Assembly: GCA_002483135.1 (NCBI GenBank)
Contig: DLHI01000011.1
Coordinates: 1-64,000 of the forward strand
Length of the DNA stretch: 64,000 nucleotides
From: Hyphomonadaceae bacterium UBA7672
GTDB taxonomy: Bacteria > Pseudomonadota > Alphaproteobacteria > Caulobacterales > Hyphomonadaceae
Reading direction: 5' to 3'
This document shows, piece by piece, positions 1 to 8,234 of the stretch. The notes below the pieces were generated by a model. It saw only the letters and a program-made list of their open reading frames with translations. It made no database searches and was not told the DNA's origin. Numbering within the stretch: position 1 is the stretch's first letter; every line of letters starts with the position of its first letter. The position numbers and the translations under genes are program-made.

Positions 1-1
1 G

Positions 2-73
2 AAAACCGTCACCGCCCGCTGGCCCGAAGGCGACGTGGCGGATTCGAGCTTCATCATCCCGACGATGCGGTAG
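2..73 (+). CDS. mmsA: Methylmalonate-semialdehyde dehydrogenase, C-terminal end (partial)
   Basis: Only the last 23 codons are in the window, ending at a TAG. The tail reads KTVTARWPEG and then IIPTMR, which matches the usual C-terminus of CoA-acylating methylmalonate-semialdehyde dehydrogenases (KTVT.RWP... MPTMK/R). This enzyme converts methylmalonate or malonate semialdehyde to propionyl- or acetyl-CoA in valine catabolism. The acyl-CoA dehydrogenase and mmsB that follow on the same strand support the assignment. The call rests on a short tail plus context. Confidence 0.7.
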   Translation, partial: KTVTARWPEGDVADSSFIIPTMR

Positions 74-185
74 AATTTTTCTTACGGCGAATCCTTCCTC
101 CCCCTAAGCGCCGTAGCAACTGCGTCCGGGCGGCTTCCAGCCGTCCGGACGAATTTTGGCGGTACTAAAACGCCGAGAAGAGACG

Positions 186-1328
186 ATGAACTTTTCTTTG
201 ACCGAGGATCAACTCGCTTTTCAGAATGCCGCGAAGGCGTTCTCCGAGGAAGAACTCGCGCCCAAGGCGGCGGAATGGGATGAGAGAAAGCACTTTCCTG
301 TCGATGTCCTTCGACGGGCAGGCGACGCCGGTTTTGCAGGAATCTATGCAGCGGATGCTTACGGAGGGCTTGGACTCGGGCGCGTCGAGGCCGCCATAAT
401 CTTTGAAGAGCTTGCACACGGAGACATCTCCACCGCTGCATTCCTTTCAATCCACAATATGGCCACCTGGATGATCGACCAGTTCGGCTCCGAACCTCTG
501 CGCGCCAAATTTGTTCCGTCGCTAGCCACCATGCGGCTGATCGCCAGCTATTGCCTGACAGAACCCAACTCCGGATCAGACGCAGCCTCGCTCAGGACGT
601 CGGCCCGGAAGTCTGGAGACACGTATGTCTTGAACGGATCCAAGGCGTTCATTTCTGGCGCCGGGTCTTCGGATTTGTACGTGGTGATGGCCCGAACGGG
701 AGGGGAGGGACCGCGTGGCATCTCGGCCTTTGTTGTTGAGAAGAACTCGCCCGGCCTCAGCTTTGGTGCTCAGGAGCGTAAAATGGGCTGGAATAGCCAG
801 CCCACGGCGGTCGTGAACTTTGATGACTGCAGTGTTCCTGTCGCTAATCTGTTGGGCAAGGAAGGCGATGGATTCCGCTACGCCATGGCGGGCCTCAACG
901 GCGGGCGCCTAAACATCGCGGCATGTTCGCTCGGAGGCGCAAGGCGGGCGCTAGAAGCCAGCGCAAGCTACGTTCGCGACCGAAAGCAATTCGGACAGCC
1001 GCTGGCGGATTTTCAGGCCACTCAATGGCGGTTGGCCGACATGGCGACGCAACTCGACGCAGCTCGGCTCCTGGTGCTGCGCGGCGCTTGGGCACTGGAT
1101 AAGGGATGTCCCGATGCTGCTGCGTCTTGTGCGATGGCCAAACGCTTCGCAACCGACGTGTGCTTCCAGATTGCCGATGACGCTCTGCAGCTGCACGGCG
1201 GCTACGGGTATCTGAAAGACTATCCGCTGGAACGTATCGTGCGAGACTTGCGGGTTCACCGCATTCTGGAGGGCACGAACGAAATCATGCGCCTCATCAT
1301 CGCAAGAGAGGTGCTGCGCAATGAATGA
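186..1328 (+). CDS. Acyl-CoA dehydrogenase (isobutyryl-CoA dehydrogenase-like)
   Basis: The 380-residue protein has full family length. FAD-dependent acyl-CoA dehydrogenases introduce a double bond between C2 and C3 of an acyl-CoA. The signature CLTEPNSGSDA lies near residue 125, HGGYGY near 335, and the C-terminal EGTNEIM carries the expected catalytic glutamate at about residue 362. An in-frame TTG exists at 156, but the ATG at 186 follows a purine-rich GAGAAGAGA and gives the normal N-terminus NFSLTEDQ. The stop overlaps the next reading frame by 8 bases, so the genes are translationally coupled. Its place between mmsA and mmsB makes isobutyryl-CoA the likely substrate, by inference. Confidence 0.93.
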   Translation: MNFSLTEDQLAFQNAAKAFSEEELAPKAAEWDERKHFPVDVLRRAGDAGFAGIYAADAYGGLGLGRVEAAIIFEELAHGDISTAAFLSIHNMATWMIDQFGSEPLRAKFVPSLATMRLIASYCLTEPNSGSDAASLRTSARKSGDTYVLNGSKAFISGAGSSDLYVVMARTGGEGPRGISAFVVEKNSPGLSFGAQERKMGWNSQPTAVVNFDDCSVPVANLLGKEGDGFRYAMAGLNGGRLNIAACSLGGARRALEASASYVRDRKQFGQPLADFQATQWRLADMATQLDAARLLVLRGAWALDKGCPDAAASCAMAKRFATDVCFQIADDALQLHGGYGYLKDYPLERIVRDLRVHRILEGTNEIMRLIIAREVLRNE

Positions 1329-2037
1329 GGATATTCTCCCACAGCGGGAGGCCGGGCTTGGACGTATCCCACTGAACCGCGCCAGCGCGCCACACGCTCT
1401 GAACGTCGACATGTGCTTGGGGATGATCGAGGCTCTGCAGGACTGGATTCACGACGGCGATCTCGTCTCGGCGCTGACTGATCACGCTGGTGTCAGTGGT
1501 TCCTGTGCTGGCGACGTCTGGAGGCTGGCCGAAAGCGGCAGAGGGGATGCGAAGCGGCCAACAGCCCTTGTTGACGGCTGCATCTTAGGTGTTGTCGGTA
1601 GCGGCCAGCCGGCGCTGACCGTGAACAAGCTGCCGATGACGGGCCGGATGTCTGCCGTCGACACGCCTGAGGGAACATTCGCCACGTTGGAAGAGGACGG
1701 ATCAACCTGGTCGCAAGATCAGCTCGCGGTCGTAAGAACGAAATACCGTCAGTGGATAAACGCCGCGTTCAAGCAGATAGGAGCCGGCGCCAAGCATAGC
1801 GACTACGCAGAGACGACAGAGGTGGAGTGCCGACTCGCGAGCCGGATCATCAGTAGGCACGATTGCCAGGGAGGCGTGCGCGCCGCGATCATTGATGAGG
1901 GCGACGCGCCCGCTTGGTCGGCGCGAGCGATCAGCGATGTCCTTGAGCCAGACTTCTTTGCGCCGCTACCGCGGGGCGAAGCATGGACGCCGTGGATTGA
2001 CCGGGGAAGAGCAGAAGTCGGGAGCGAGATCGAATGA
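1321..2037 (+). CDS. Eroded 3-hydroxyisobutyryl-CoA hydrolase-like protein, probably non-catalytic
   Basis: The 238-residue frame is open from end to end and overlaps both neighbours (8 bases upstream, ATGA downstream). It occupies the slot where valine operons carry 3-hydroxyisobutyryl-CoA hydrolase. Segments of that family are recognisable: LNRASAPHALNVDMC near the N-terminus, CAGDVWRLAESG near residue 62 (family CAGGDIRMLAESG), and RLASRIISRHD followed by GVRAAIIDEGDAP near the C-terminus. The family is about 350 residues long. The FF.TEYRLN segment and most of the oxyanion and catalytic region (GGGVG... FAMPETGIG) are missing or scrambled, with only remnants such as LVDGCILG and VDTPEGTFATL. 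This looks like in-frame decay rather than frameshift. Confidence 0.7.
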   Translation: MNEDILPQREAGLGRIPLNRASAPHALNVDMCLGMIEALQDWIHDGDLVSALTDHAGVSGSCAGDVWRLAESGRGDAKRPTALVDGCILGVVGSGQPALTVNKLPMTGRMSAVDTPEGTFATLEEDGSTWSQDQLAVVRTKYRQWINAAFKQIGAGAKHSDYAETTEVECRLASRIISRHDCQGGVRAAIIDEGDAPAWSARAISDVLEPDFFAPLPRGEAWTPWIDRGRAEVGSEIE

Positions 2038-2930
2038 AAAGGGCGTTCATCGGACTGGGCAATATGGGATCCGGGATGGCGGCGAACCTCGCCAAGGCGG
2101 GAGGTACCGTCGCTGTTTTCGACTTGAATAACGCGGCGATCATGAAGGCCCAGAAGGACGGCTGTGAACCGGCCGGTTCAATCGCGGCAGCTGTGGCAGG
2201 CGCCTCGATCGTGTACACGATGCTTCCCGCCGGACCGGAAGTGAGGGCGGTGTATGCTGAGGAGATCATTCCCAATGCCATGCAGTCGGCGCTGCTGATC
2301 GACTGCTCGACGATCGATGTTCAGAGTGCTTGCGCAATCGCCTCCAGCACGAATGCCGCCGGGTTCAGGTTCGCGGACGCTCCCGTGTCCGGCGGCACGT
2401 CGGGGGCAGCTTCGGGGTCGCTTGCCTTCATGGTGGGTTGCAGGGAGGCGGATTTTCCGGCCGTCGAGGACGCCCTAAAGCCAATGAGCCGCGTTACAAT
2501 ACGGGCAGGCGATCATGGCGCAGGACAGGCCGCCAAGATATGCAACAACATGCTGCTAGGTGTCAGCATGATAGGCGTCTGCGAAGCTTTTGCGCTTGCT
2601 GAAAGACTGAATCTCGCGCCTGAGCGCTTTTTCGAGATCGCATCGAAATCATCAGGTCAGTGCTGGTCGCTGACATCCTATTCTCCTTGGCCGGGCGTTG
2701 GCCCGCAGACGCCATCCGACAGGGGCTACGAGGGTGGATTCGCTGTGGCAATGATGTTGAAAGACCTCAAGTTGGCGCAGGAAGTCGCGGCAAAGGCGGG
2801 CGCCACGACGCCGCTCGGCGCGCAAGCCGAGGCCCTTTACGCGCTCTTTGCCCGGCAGGGTTTTGCTGCAAAGGATTTCTCCGCAATCCTCCAGTTGCTG
2901 CGCGGAAACCTTGAGTCGCTCCAGAGCTAG
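2034..2930 (+). CDS. mmsB: 3-hydroxyisobutyrate dehydrogenase
   Basis: The 298-residue NAD-dependent enzyme oxidises 3-hydroxyisobutyrate to methylmalonate semialdehyde, the substrate of MmsA. The N-terminal Rossmann motif [12 protein letters not shown] is at residues 5-16. The substrate motif DAPVSGG is at 115-121. The catalytic lysine region [11 protein letters not shown] puts the lysine at about residue 168. Length is normal for the family. The start ATG overlaps the previous stop (ATGA), so it is coupled to the eroded hydrolase gene. Confidence 0.95.
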   Translation: MKRAFIGLGNMGSGMAANLAKAGGTVAVFDLNNAAIMKAQKDGCEPAGSIAAAVAGASIVYTMLPAGPEVRAVYAEEIIPNAMQSALLIDCSTIDVQSACAIASSTNAAGFRFADAPVSGGTSGAASGSLAFMVGCREADFPAVEDALKPMSRVTIRAGDHGAGQAAKICNNMLLGVSMIGVCEAFALAERLNLAPERFFEIASKSSGQCWSLTSYSPWPGVGPQTPSDRGYEGGFAVAMMLKDLKLAQEVAAKAGATTPLGAQAEALYALFARQGFAAKDFSAILQLLRGNLESLQS

Positions 2931-2935
2931 TTCCG

Positions 2936-3718
2936 ATGAACCGCTTCACAACCCTGCAACTTGAGCAAAGCAACGAGAGCTATTGCATCATCACGCTCAA
3001 CCGACCTGAAGCACTTAATGCGCTAAATTCGCAGCTCCTAAGGGAGTTGTGCATAGCGCTGGACGTTGTTGAGGGGGAGCGCGACATCCGGTGTGTAATT
3101 CTGACCGGCTCTTCCAAGGCCTTCGCGGCCGGGGCGGACATCAGGGAAATGTCCACGCAAAGCTACGCCGATATGTACACATCGAATTTTTTTGCCGAGG
3201 CCCACGATCGGATCCGCCGCTTCCGCAAACCGACGGTTGCTGGCGTTGCAGGGTATGCGCTTGGCGGCGGATGCGAGCTTGCAATGCTATGTGACATCGT
3301 GATCGCTGCGGACAACGCAAAGTTCGGACAGCCTGAGATCAATCTGGGAGTGGCGCCAGGTATTGGCGGTTCGCAGCGGCTCGCGCGGGCAGTGGGAAAA
3401 TCCAAAGCGATGGATATGGTTCTCACTGCTCGGATGATGGGCGCCGCTGAAGCCGAACGCTCTGGCCTGGTGAGCCGTGTCGTGCCCGCCGAAAAGCTGA
3501 TGGATGAGTGCCGCAGCGTGGCTGCCAAGATTGCCTCGCAGTCTTTGGTCGCCTTGATGGCAAACAAGGAATTGGTCGATGCGGCCTTCGAGACAACGCT
3601 GACCCAAGGCGTGCAGTTCGAACGCCGCCTGTTCCATAGTCTGTTCGCGTTCGAAGATCAGAAGGAAGGGATGGCGGCCTTTGTAGCCAAGAGAAAACCC
3701 GAGTTCAAAGGGCGCTGA
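2936..3718 (+). CDS. Enoyl-CoA hydratase
   Basis: The 260-residue crotonase-family protein hydrates 2-enoyl-CoA to 3-hydroxyacyl-CoA. Both catalytic glutamates of classical hydratases are present: GGGCEL (E114) and GQPE (E134). The oxyanion segment FAAGADI is at about 63-69, followed later by PGIGGSQRL. It starts 5 bases after mmsB and would supply the methacrylyl-CoA hydration step of valine breakdown. It ends 6 bases before a convergent gene. Confidence 0.93.
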   Translation: MNRFTTLQLEQSNESYCIITLNRPEALNALNSQLLRELCIALDVVEGERDIRCVILTGSSKAFAAGADIREMSTQSYADMYTSNFFAEAHDRIRRFRKPTVAGVAGYALGGGCELAMLCDIVIAADNAKFGQPEINLGVAPGIGGSQRLARAVGKSKAMDMVLTARMMGAAEAERSGLVSRVVPAEKLMDECRSVAAKIASQSLVALMANKELVDAAFETTLTQGVQFERRLFHSLFAFEDQKEGMAAFVAKRKPEFKGR

Positions 3719-3724
3719 ATGTGA

Positions 3725-4474
3725 TCACCGTGCTCTGAAGCGGGCGAAGCTGGCTTCAGCGGCGCCGGAGCTGGACACACGGGCAAACAGGCGGTTGGCG
3801 AGAACGTCAGCGGCCTCGCCAGACGCATCGACCGAAAAGTACTCCTTCACCGCAGCGCATTGATCGGCAGGCAGCGCGGCGAGTTGCCTCGCGAAAGACA
3901 TGGCGGCGTCAGTCGCCTGTGTCGGTGGAGCAAGAATGTCCACCAGACCGAGCCGATACGCTTCCTCTCCGCCCAATGTGTTCACGCCCCAGCAGAGCCG
4001 GCGTGTTGCGGGGCGTCCGATACGGGCTTCGACCGCATTCAGTCCCCACGCGGGAAAGAGGCCGATGGCTGTTTCGGGCAAGCTCCATTTCGCAGCGGGT
4101 TCGGCAACGACAAGGTCACAGCTAGCCGCCAACGTAAGCCCGCCGCCGATCGCGAAGCCATGAACAGCGGCGATTGTCGGTTTGGATATTTGCCCCAGCA
4201 TGCGTGCCGCCCGGCCGGAAGCAGCTTCGAAGCTGATCCGATCTTCGTGCGTGGCCGAAGCGAGTTCGACCAAGTCGCTACCCGCGCAGAAACCCGCCTC
4301 GCGTCCGGTGAGCACGATCGCGCGAACGGTCGGATCCGAATTGAGGCGAGAGAGCCCTACGATTAGTTCGTCTACAAGCGCGCGCGACATGGCGTTACGC
4401 CGCTGCGGCCTGTCCAGCGTCAGAAGCGCAACGCCGCCCGAGACGGCGACGACAATGCTTTTCGTATCGCTCAA
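3725..4474 (-). CDS. Enoyl-CoA hydratase/isomerase family protein lacking one catalytic Glu
   Basis: The 249-residue crotonase-fold protein has oxyanion segment FCAGSDL at about 62-68. Where hydratases have GGGCEL it has GGGLTL, so the first catalytic glutamate is threonine at about 114. The second glutamate is kept (LPETAIG, E134). This pattern fits an isomerase or other crotonase chemistry better than a simple hydratase, by inference. The start overlaps the stop of the upstream SDR gene by 4 bases, so the two form an operon on the minus strand. Confidence 0.85.
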   Translation of the reverse strand: MSDTKSIVVAVSGGVALLTLDRPQRRNAMSRALVDELIVGLSRLNSDPTVRAIVLTGREAGFCAGSDLVELASATHEDRISFEAASGRAARMLGQISKPTIAAVHGFAIGGGLTLAASCDLVVAEPAAKWSLPETAIGLFPAWGLNAVEARIGRPATRRLCWGVNTLGGEEAYRLGLVDILAPPTQATDAAMSFARQLAALPADQCAAVKEYFSVDASGEAADVLANRLFARVSSSGAAEASFARFRAR

Positions 4475-5325
4475 CGCAAGTCCTTCTTTCCCGGCGCTAG
4501 ATGATCCGCCGATCTTCCATCGGCTGCTGGATCTGCCGAGCTCAGAAGGTCAGGCGAGGGACCGCGGTAAACAGAGGTGGTGCGGCCGCCGTCGACAGTA
4601 ACTGTCTGGCCAGTGACGAATGTCGATTCGTCCGACGCCAGCCACAAGGCCGCATGCGCAATATCGATTGGGAGTCCTGCTCGACGCATCGGATTTGCAT
4701 TCGCGAACTGCTCGGCAATCTCGCTCTCAGCAACTCCCGGCCGCCTTGCGAAAACCAGTGGCGTTAGAACGCCGCCGGGGCAGATGCAGTTCACGCGGAT
4801 CCCATAGGCTGCGACCTCCGTCGCGACATGGCGCGACAGCTGCAAAACGCCGCCCTTCGAAGCGCCATAAGCGCATTGACCGGCATAGCCGAGTACGCCG
4901 GCAATCGAGGCCGTATTGATGACGGAACCGCCCCCCGAGCTGATCATCTCGCGGATTGCGTATTTCATGCCCAGGAAGACGCCCTTGAGATTGATCGCGA
5001 TCGTCCGATCGAACGCATCCTCGGAAAAATCGATTATGGGTTGGCCGTCCAGCACCACGCCTGCATTGTTGAACATGATGTCGACACGGCCGAACGCCTC
5101 CACCGTCTTGGCAACCAAGCGTTGCACTTGCTCAGAGGAACTCACGTCGGTCTGAACGAAAAGGCCGGCTTTCCCCAAGGAACGGGCAAGAGCTTGGCCT
5201 TTCGCAGCATCCAGGTCGGCGATCACGACGTTGGCTCCGTGATCCGCAAACAGACAAACGCTCGACTCGCCGATGCCCGACGCGCCCCCCGTGACAATCG
5301 CCGTCTTGCCTGCGAGCCGTGCCAA
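4471..5325 (-). CDS. SDR-family NAD(P)-dependent oxidoreductase
   Basis: This short-chain dehydrogenase has the cofactor motif TGGASGIG near the N-terminus, NNAG in the middle and the catalytic YGASK. Cofactor and domain start make a TTG at 5325 (product begins MARLAGKTAIVTGG, 284 residues) more plausible than the upstream GTG at 5409. The GTG would add 28 unrelated residues. SDRs of this type oxidise 3-hydroxyacyl-CoA or ring alcohols. The last 30 residues after TVDGG are unusually long and polar. It is the first gene of a two-gene operon with the enoyl-CoA hydratase-like gene. Confidence 0.85.
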   Translation of the reverse strand: MARLAGKTAIVTGGASGIGESSVCLFADHGANVVIADLDAAKGQALARSLGKAGLFVQTDVSSSEQVQRLVAKTVEAFGRVDIMFNNAGVVLDGQPIIDFSEDAFDRTIAINLKGVFLGMKYAIREMISSGGGSVINTASIAGVLGYAGQCAYGASKGGVLQLSRHVATEVAAYGIRVNCICPGGVLTPLVFARRPGVAESEIAEQFANANPMRRAGLPIDIAHAALWLASDESTFVTGQTVTVDGGRTTSVYRGPSPDLLSSADPAADGRSADHLAPGKKDLR

Positions 5326-5592
5326 TCCACATATCCGCTGAGAACTCGGGCAGGACTGCCCCAAAACAAAGGTCGTACTGCAGAATGTCAAAATCGCCCC
5401 GAAGAGCACTGTGAGAACCTGCGAATGGAATTCGCATCAATTCACCTGCCGGACGGTACGGATTGAACCTACCATACGTGCCGGCTCTGGTAGCTGGAGG
5501 TTGGATTTGGCCGTCGGTGAGCCCGTCGCCAGACCTCCTGTGGCCGCCAGTCGTCGACTTACAACACGGCCATACTCATGGGAGGTAGAGTA
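5326..5592. promoter_or_regulatory. Divergent intergenic region
   Basis: This 267-base stretch separates the minus-strand SDR operon from the plus-strand VOC genes, so it should hold promoters for both. A strong ribosome-binding site GGAGG lies at 5581-5585, before the ATG at 5593. No clear operator palindrome was identified by eye. Confidence 0.4.
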
Positions 5593-6288
5593 ATGTCAGA
5601 CGCCACGGTGAAGCAGCAGGCCCGAGTCGCTCCTAAGCCAGCCCCAAAGCGTGGAGTGGCTCCCGACTACATGTCGCATGTGGTCCTGCATACGCGAGAT
5701 GTTCCGCGCATGGTCGATTGGTGGAGCAAAGTGCTCAATGCGCGCAGCATGTATGACGATTTTCCCGCGGCGCAGGATGATCGGGGGATTGCGAGAGTGA
5801 GCGTGGACTTCATCACATTTGATGAGGAGCATCACAGGCTTGCCTTCATGAACATCGACGGATTGACCGGAGGCGGACCCACACCCGGTCCCAGTGACAC
5901 GACGCCCAGTTCGCTTCATCACATCGCCTTTACGTATCGCTCTCTGGGCGACCTTGTCCAAAACTGGAAGTATCTTCAAAGCGTGGGGATCGAACCGATA
6001 TACACGCTTCATCACGGTCCCACGATTTCCTGCTACTATATGGATCCGGACGGAAACCGGGCGGAACTGCAGATCGACGCCTTTGAAACGCGCGAGGCTC
6101 TCGACGAGTGGTTCAAGTCCGGCGCCTTTGCGGAGCACTACGGGGCAGGGCCGACGTTCGATTTCGCCAAGCTGGCCGAACGCTATGACGCGGGTGACGA
6201 CGAGGCCTGGTTGAAATCAAACGACGGGTTCATCCGCAAATACGCAGATCCCGTCCGCAAGACGTCCCCTAGCTCCCGCCCAAAATAA
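5593..6288 (+). CDS. VOC-family extradiol dioxygenase-like protein (first of tandem pair)
   Basis: The 231-residue protein belongs to the vicinal oxygen chelate (glyoxalase/bleomycin resistance/dioxygenase) superfamily. Candidate metal ligands are H29 (MSHVVLHT), H110 (LHHIAFTY) and E158 (NRAELQID). The segment HHGPTISCYYMDPDGNR resembles the second half of type I extradiol dioxygenases. The GGAGG site at 5581 selects the ATG at 5593 over an in-frame ATG at 5578. A paralogue follows immediately. A role in ring cleavage or in handling an aromatic or unsaturated intermediate is inferred, and the substrate is unknown. Confidence 0.82.
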   Translation: MSDATVKQQARVAPKPAPKRGVAPDYMSHVVLHTRDVPRMVDWWSKVLNARSMYDDFPAAQDDRGIARVSVDFITFDEEHHRLAFMNIDGLTGGGPTPGPSDTTPSSLHHIAFTYRSLGDLVQNWKYLQSVGIEPIYTLHHGPTISCYYMDPDGNRAELQIDAFETREALDEWFKSGAFAEHYGAGPTFDFAKLAERYDAGDDEAWLKSNDGFIRKYADPVRKTSPSSRPK

Positions 6289-6333
6289 TCAATTTTTTCA
6301 GGTATTTAGCCGAAAACGCGATTTGCATTTGCA

Positions 6334-6353
6334 AACTGACTAACTAGACAGTT
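6334..6353. promoter_or_regulatory. Imperfect palindrome, candidate operator
   Basis: The 20-base segment aactgactaactagacagtt matches its reverse complement at 16 of 20 positions, with perfect 5-base outer arms AACTG/CAGTT. It lies in the 106-base gap between the two VOC genes, about 40 bases before the second start codon. This fits a repressor site controlling the downstream genes. A weaker look-alike (ctgactaa.acagt) occurs near 7727-7740 before the SnoaL-like gene. Confidence 0.4.
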
Positions 6354-6394
6354 AAATTCATACGGCTTTGCGTGGCCGTTTGCTGGAGATCACG

Positions 6395-7102
6395 ATGACC
6401 AAAGCTAAAGTGTTCGATCGCGATGCCGCCCAAAATTCAGGATTGAAGCCGAAGAGCTCCGATGGCGCCAACAGTGTCCATTCGCGAGCACGACTTCCGA
6501 CTTTCGAAAAGAAAATGGCGCGGCCGGCCTACCTCGCGCATGTGGTCCTAAGCACGAACAACGTTCCGCGCCTGAGCGACTGGTACGCAACTGTGCTGGG
6601 GGCAGAATCCACTTTCGCAGCGCAGCTGGACGTGGTTGACGGCGCGGGCGGGGAGCATCGCGCAGCGATGGACTTCGTGACTTTTGATCACGAGCATCAC
6701 CGTGTTGCGTTTGCAAGCATGGATGGCAAGCCTGATGATCCGCCGCCTGCCCGAACGCTCAATCACATTGCGTTCACTTACGCCAATATTGGCGAATTGG
6801 TCGATACGTATGTTCGGCTAAAGGCGGAGGGCATCCTCCCCATGCGCACAGTGCACCACGGCCCAACCATCTCGAATTACTATCTGGACCCGGACGGCAA
6901 TCGTATCGAACTCCAGGTGGACGCATTTCCCAACATCGAACTTCTGAATGAGTGGTTTGCCTCCGGTGTCTTCGACAAGAATCCGATCGGGCGGGCCTTT
7001 GATTTCGACAAGTTGGTCGAACGCCATCGGGCCGGTGATCAAGCCGACTATCTGATATCCAACGAAGGCTTCATCAAAGACTTTGTTGAGGGCAAGCTCT
7101 AG
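6395..7102 (+). CDS. VOC-family extradiol dioxygenase-like protein (second of tandem pair)
   Basis: The 235-residue paralogue of the preceding gene keeps the same landmarks: H49 (LAHVVLST), H124 (LNHIAFTY), E172 (NRIELQVD) and HHGPTISNYYLDPDGNR. The N-terminal 40 residues are polar and unrelated to the first copy. The ATG at 6395 after CTGGAGAT is preferred to an upstream in-frame start at 6368. Both copies share the C-terminal segment FDFxKLxERxxAGD, which suggests tandem duplication followed by divergence. The pair could be two subunits or two enzymes with different substrates. Confidence 0.82.
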   Translation: MTKAKVFDRDAAQNSGLKPKSSDGANSVHSRARLPTFEKKMARPAYLAHVVLSTNNVPRLSDWYATVLGAESTFAAQLDVVDGAGGEHRAAMDFVTFDHEHHRVAFASMDGKPDDPPPARTLNHIAFTYANIGELVDTYVRLKAEGILPMRTVHHGPTISNYYLDPDGNRIELQVDAFPNIELLNEWFASGVFDKNPIGRAFDFDKLVERHRAGDQADYLISNEGFIKDFVEGKL

Positions 7103-7110
7103 GGCGGATT

Positions 7111-7629
7111 GTGGTGGGCGAGGTGTCTGGGGGCTCTGAATTTGCGATAAGGACTATCGAGCTCAATCTCCGCTCCTTCAGAAGGCTGATAGGCGTCATT
7201 GAAGGTCAGGCGCGTGCCGCCGGTGATTCAGAGCTGGGGGTATTCGAAGCCCGGCTCGCGCCCGACATGTTGCCGTTTGGCCGGCAGGTGACTCTTGCTG
7301 CATACTTTGCTTGCGCGGCCGTCGATCGCCTCAATGGGGACGAGCCGCGGCCGCCTGAAGAGATCACGTTGGAGTTTGCGGGCGCGGCGGCGATCCTTGA
7401 CGCGGCAATCGATCGGGTAAGCCAGTCTCGTGCGCGATCGGCATCCTGGCGTCCACACATTGTCCAGGCTGTGGCGGGTGAACTGCGAACATTCACGAGG
7501 GACGCGTACCTCGCAGAGTATGCGCTACCCAGCTTCATGTTTCATTGGATCACCGGTTACGGAATCCTCCGCAACCGCGGCTACGCTATTGGGAAGAAGG
7601 ATTTCCTCAACCTGGTTGCCGCCTCTTGA
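7111..7629 (+). CDS. DUF1993 (DinB-like) family protein
   Basis: The 172-residue protein resembles the DUF1993 family: FEARLAPDMLPFGRQV near residue 50, then LPSFMFHWITGYGILRNRG and a final GKKDFLN. The family is a helical bundle of unknown function. Start GTG at 7111 (or 7114) lies 8 bases after the second VOC gene, so co-transcription is likely. No catalytic role can be assigned. Confidence 0.75.
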   Translation: MVGEVSGGSEFAIRTIELNLRSFRRLIGVIEGQARAAGDSELGVFEARLAPDMLPFGRQVTLAAYFACAAVDRLNGDEPRPPEEITLEFAGAAAILDAAIDRVSQSRARSASWRPHIVQAVAGELRTFTRDAYLAEYALPSFMFHWITGYGILRNRGYAIGKKDFLNLVAAS

Positions 7630-7801
7630 GTCGAAGGATCAGCCTTACCATCCGTGCAAAAATGCGAATGTGAGGAACGTGAAAACGCCTTGTAGATGTG
7701 AGCTGCTGAAGAGAGGGTCAATGAAGCTGACTAAACAGTAAGTCCAAATAACATGATTTTTCGGCGACCCAAGCCGAAGAACAGTGGAGGGAAGCGTGAA
7801 C

Positions 7802-8221
7802 ATGGATGCAGTTAGACCGATCGAACAGGACTGCGCGAGGGCTGTCACCGCATTCTTCGTTCAGTTGGATGCGCGGGATCACGATAAGCAGTGGGATCAG
7901 ATGACGTCTGACGGCTGCTGGGATCGTGGCGGCAAGCAGCTCAACTCGAGGAAGGCTTTCCTTGCCGCCATGGCGGAGCGCCCACGGGATCTGACCATCC
8001 GCCACATGATCTCGAACCTGCTGGTCGATGTAGCAAGCGACGGGACCTCTGCGGTCGCGACATTCAATCTCATAGTTTATCGCTACCTCGCTGATCGTGG
8101 CGACAAGCCCGCCCCAATGAGTCCTCCCTCAGCAATTGCTGCATTCACTGCGCAAATGCGGCCCGAGGCCGGTCGGTGGCGGATTGCACACCTTGGCGGT
8201 GAAACGCTTTTCGTCAGCTGA
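7802..8221 (+). CDS. SnoaL-like (NTF2-fold) protein
   Basis: The 139-residue product has the pattern of SnoaL/ketosteroid-isomerase-like proteins: an N-terminal helix with FFVQLDARDHDKQW, a segment IRHMISNLLVDV, and a C-terminal WRIAHLGGETLF. These small alpha+beta barrels act as isomerases, dehydratases or hydrolases, or as ring-hydroxylating dioxygenase small subunits. The ATG at 7802 follows GGAGGG at 7786-7791. A GTG at 7796 is an alternative start. The function in this pathway is unknown. Confidence 0.7.
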   Translation: MDAVRPIEQDCARAVTAFFVQLDARDHDKQWDQMTSDGCWDRGGKQLNSRKAFLAAMAERPRDLTIRHMISNLLVDVASDGTSAVATFNLIVYRYLADRGDKPAPMSPPSAIAAFTAQMRPEAGRWRIAHLGGETLFVS

Positions 8222-8234
8222 TGGAGCAGCGGTC

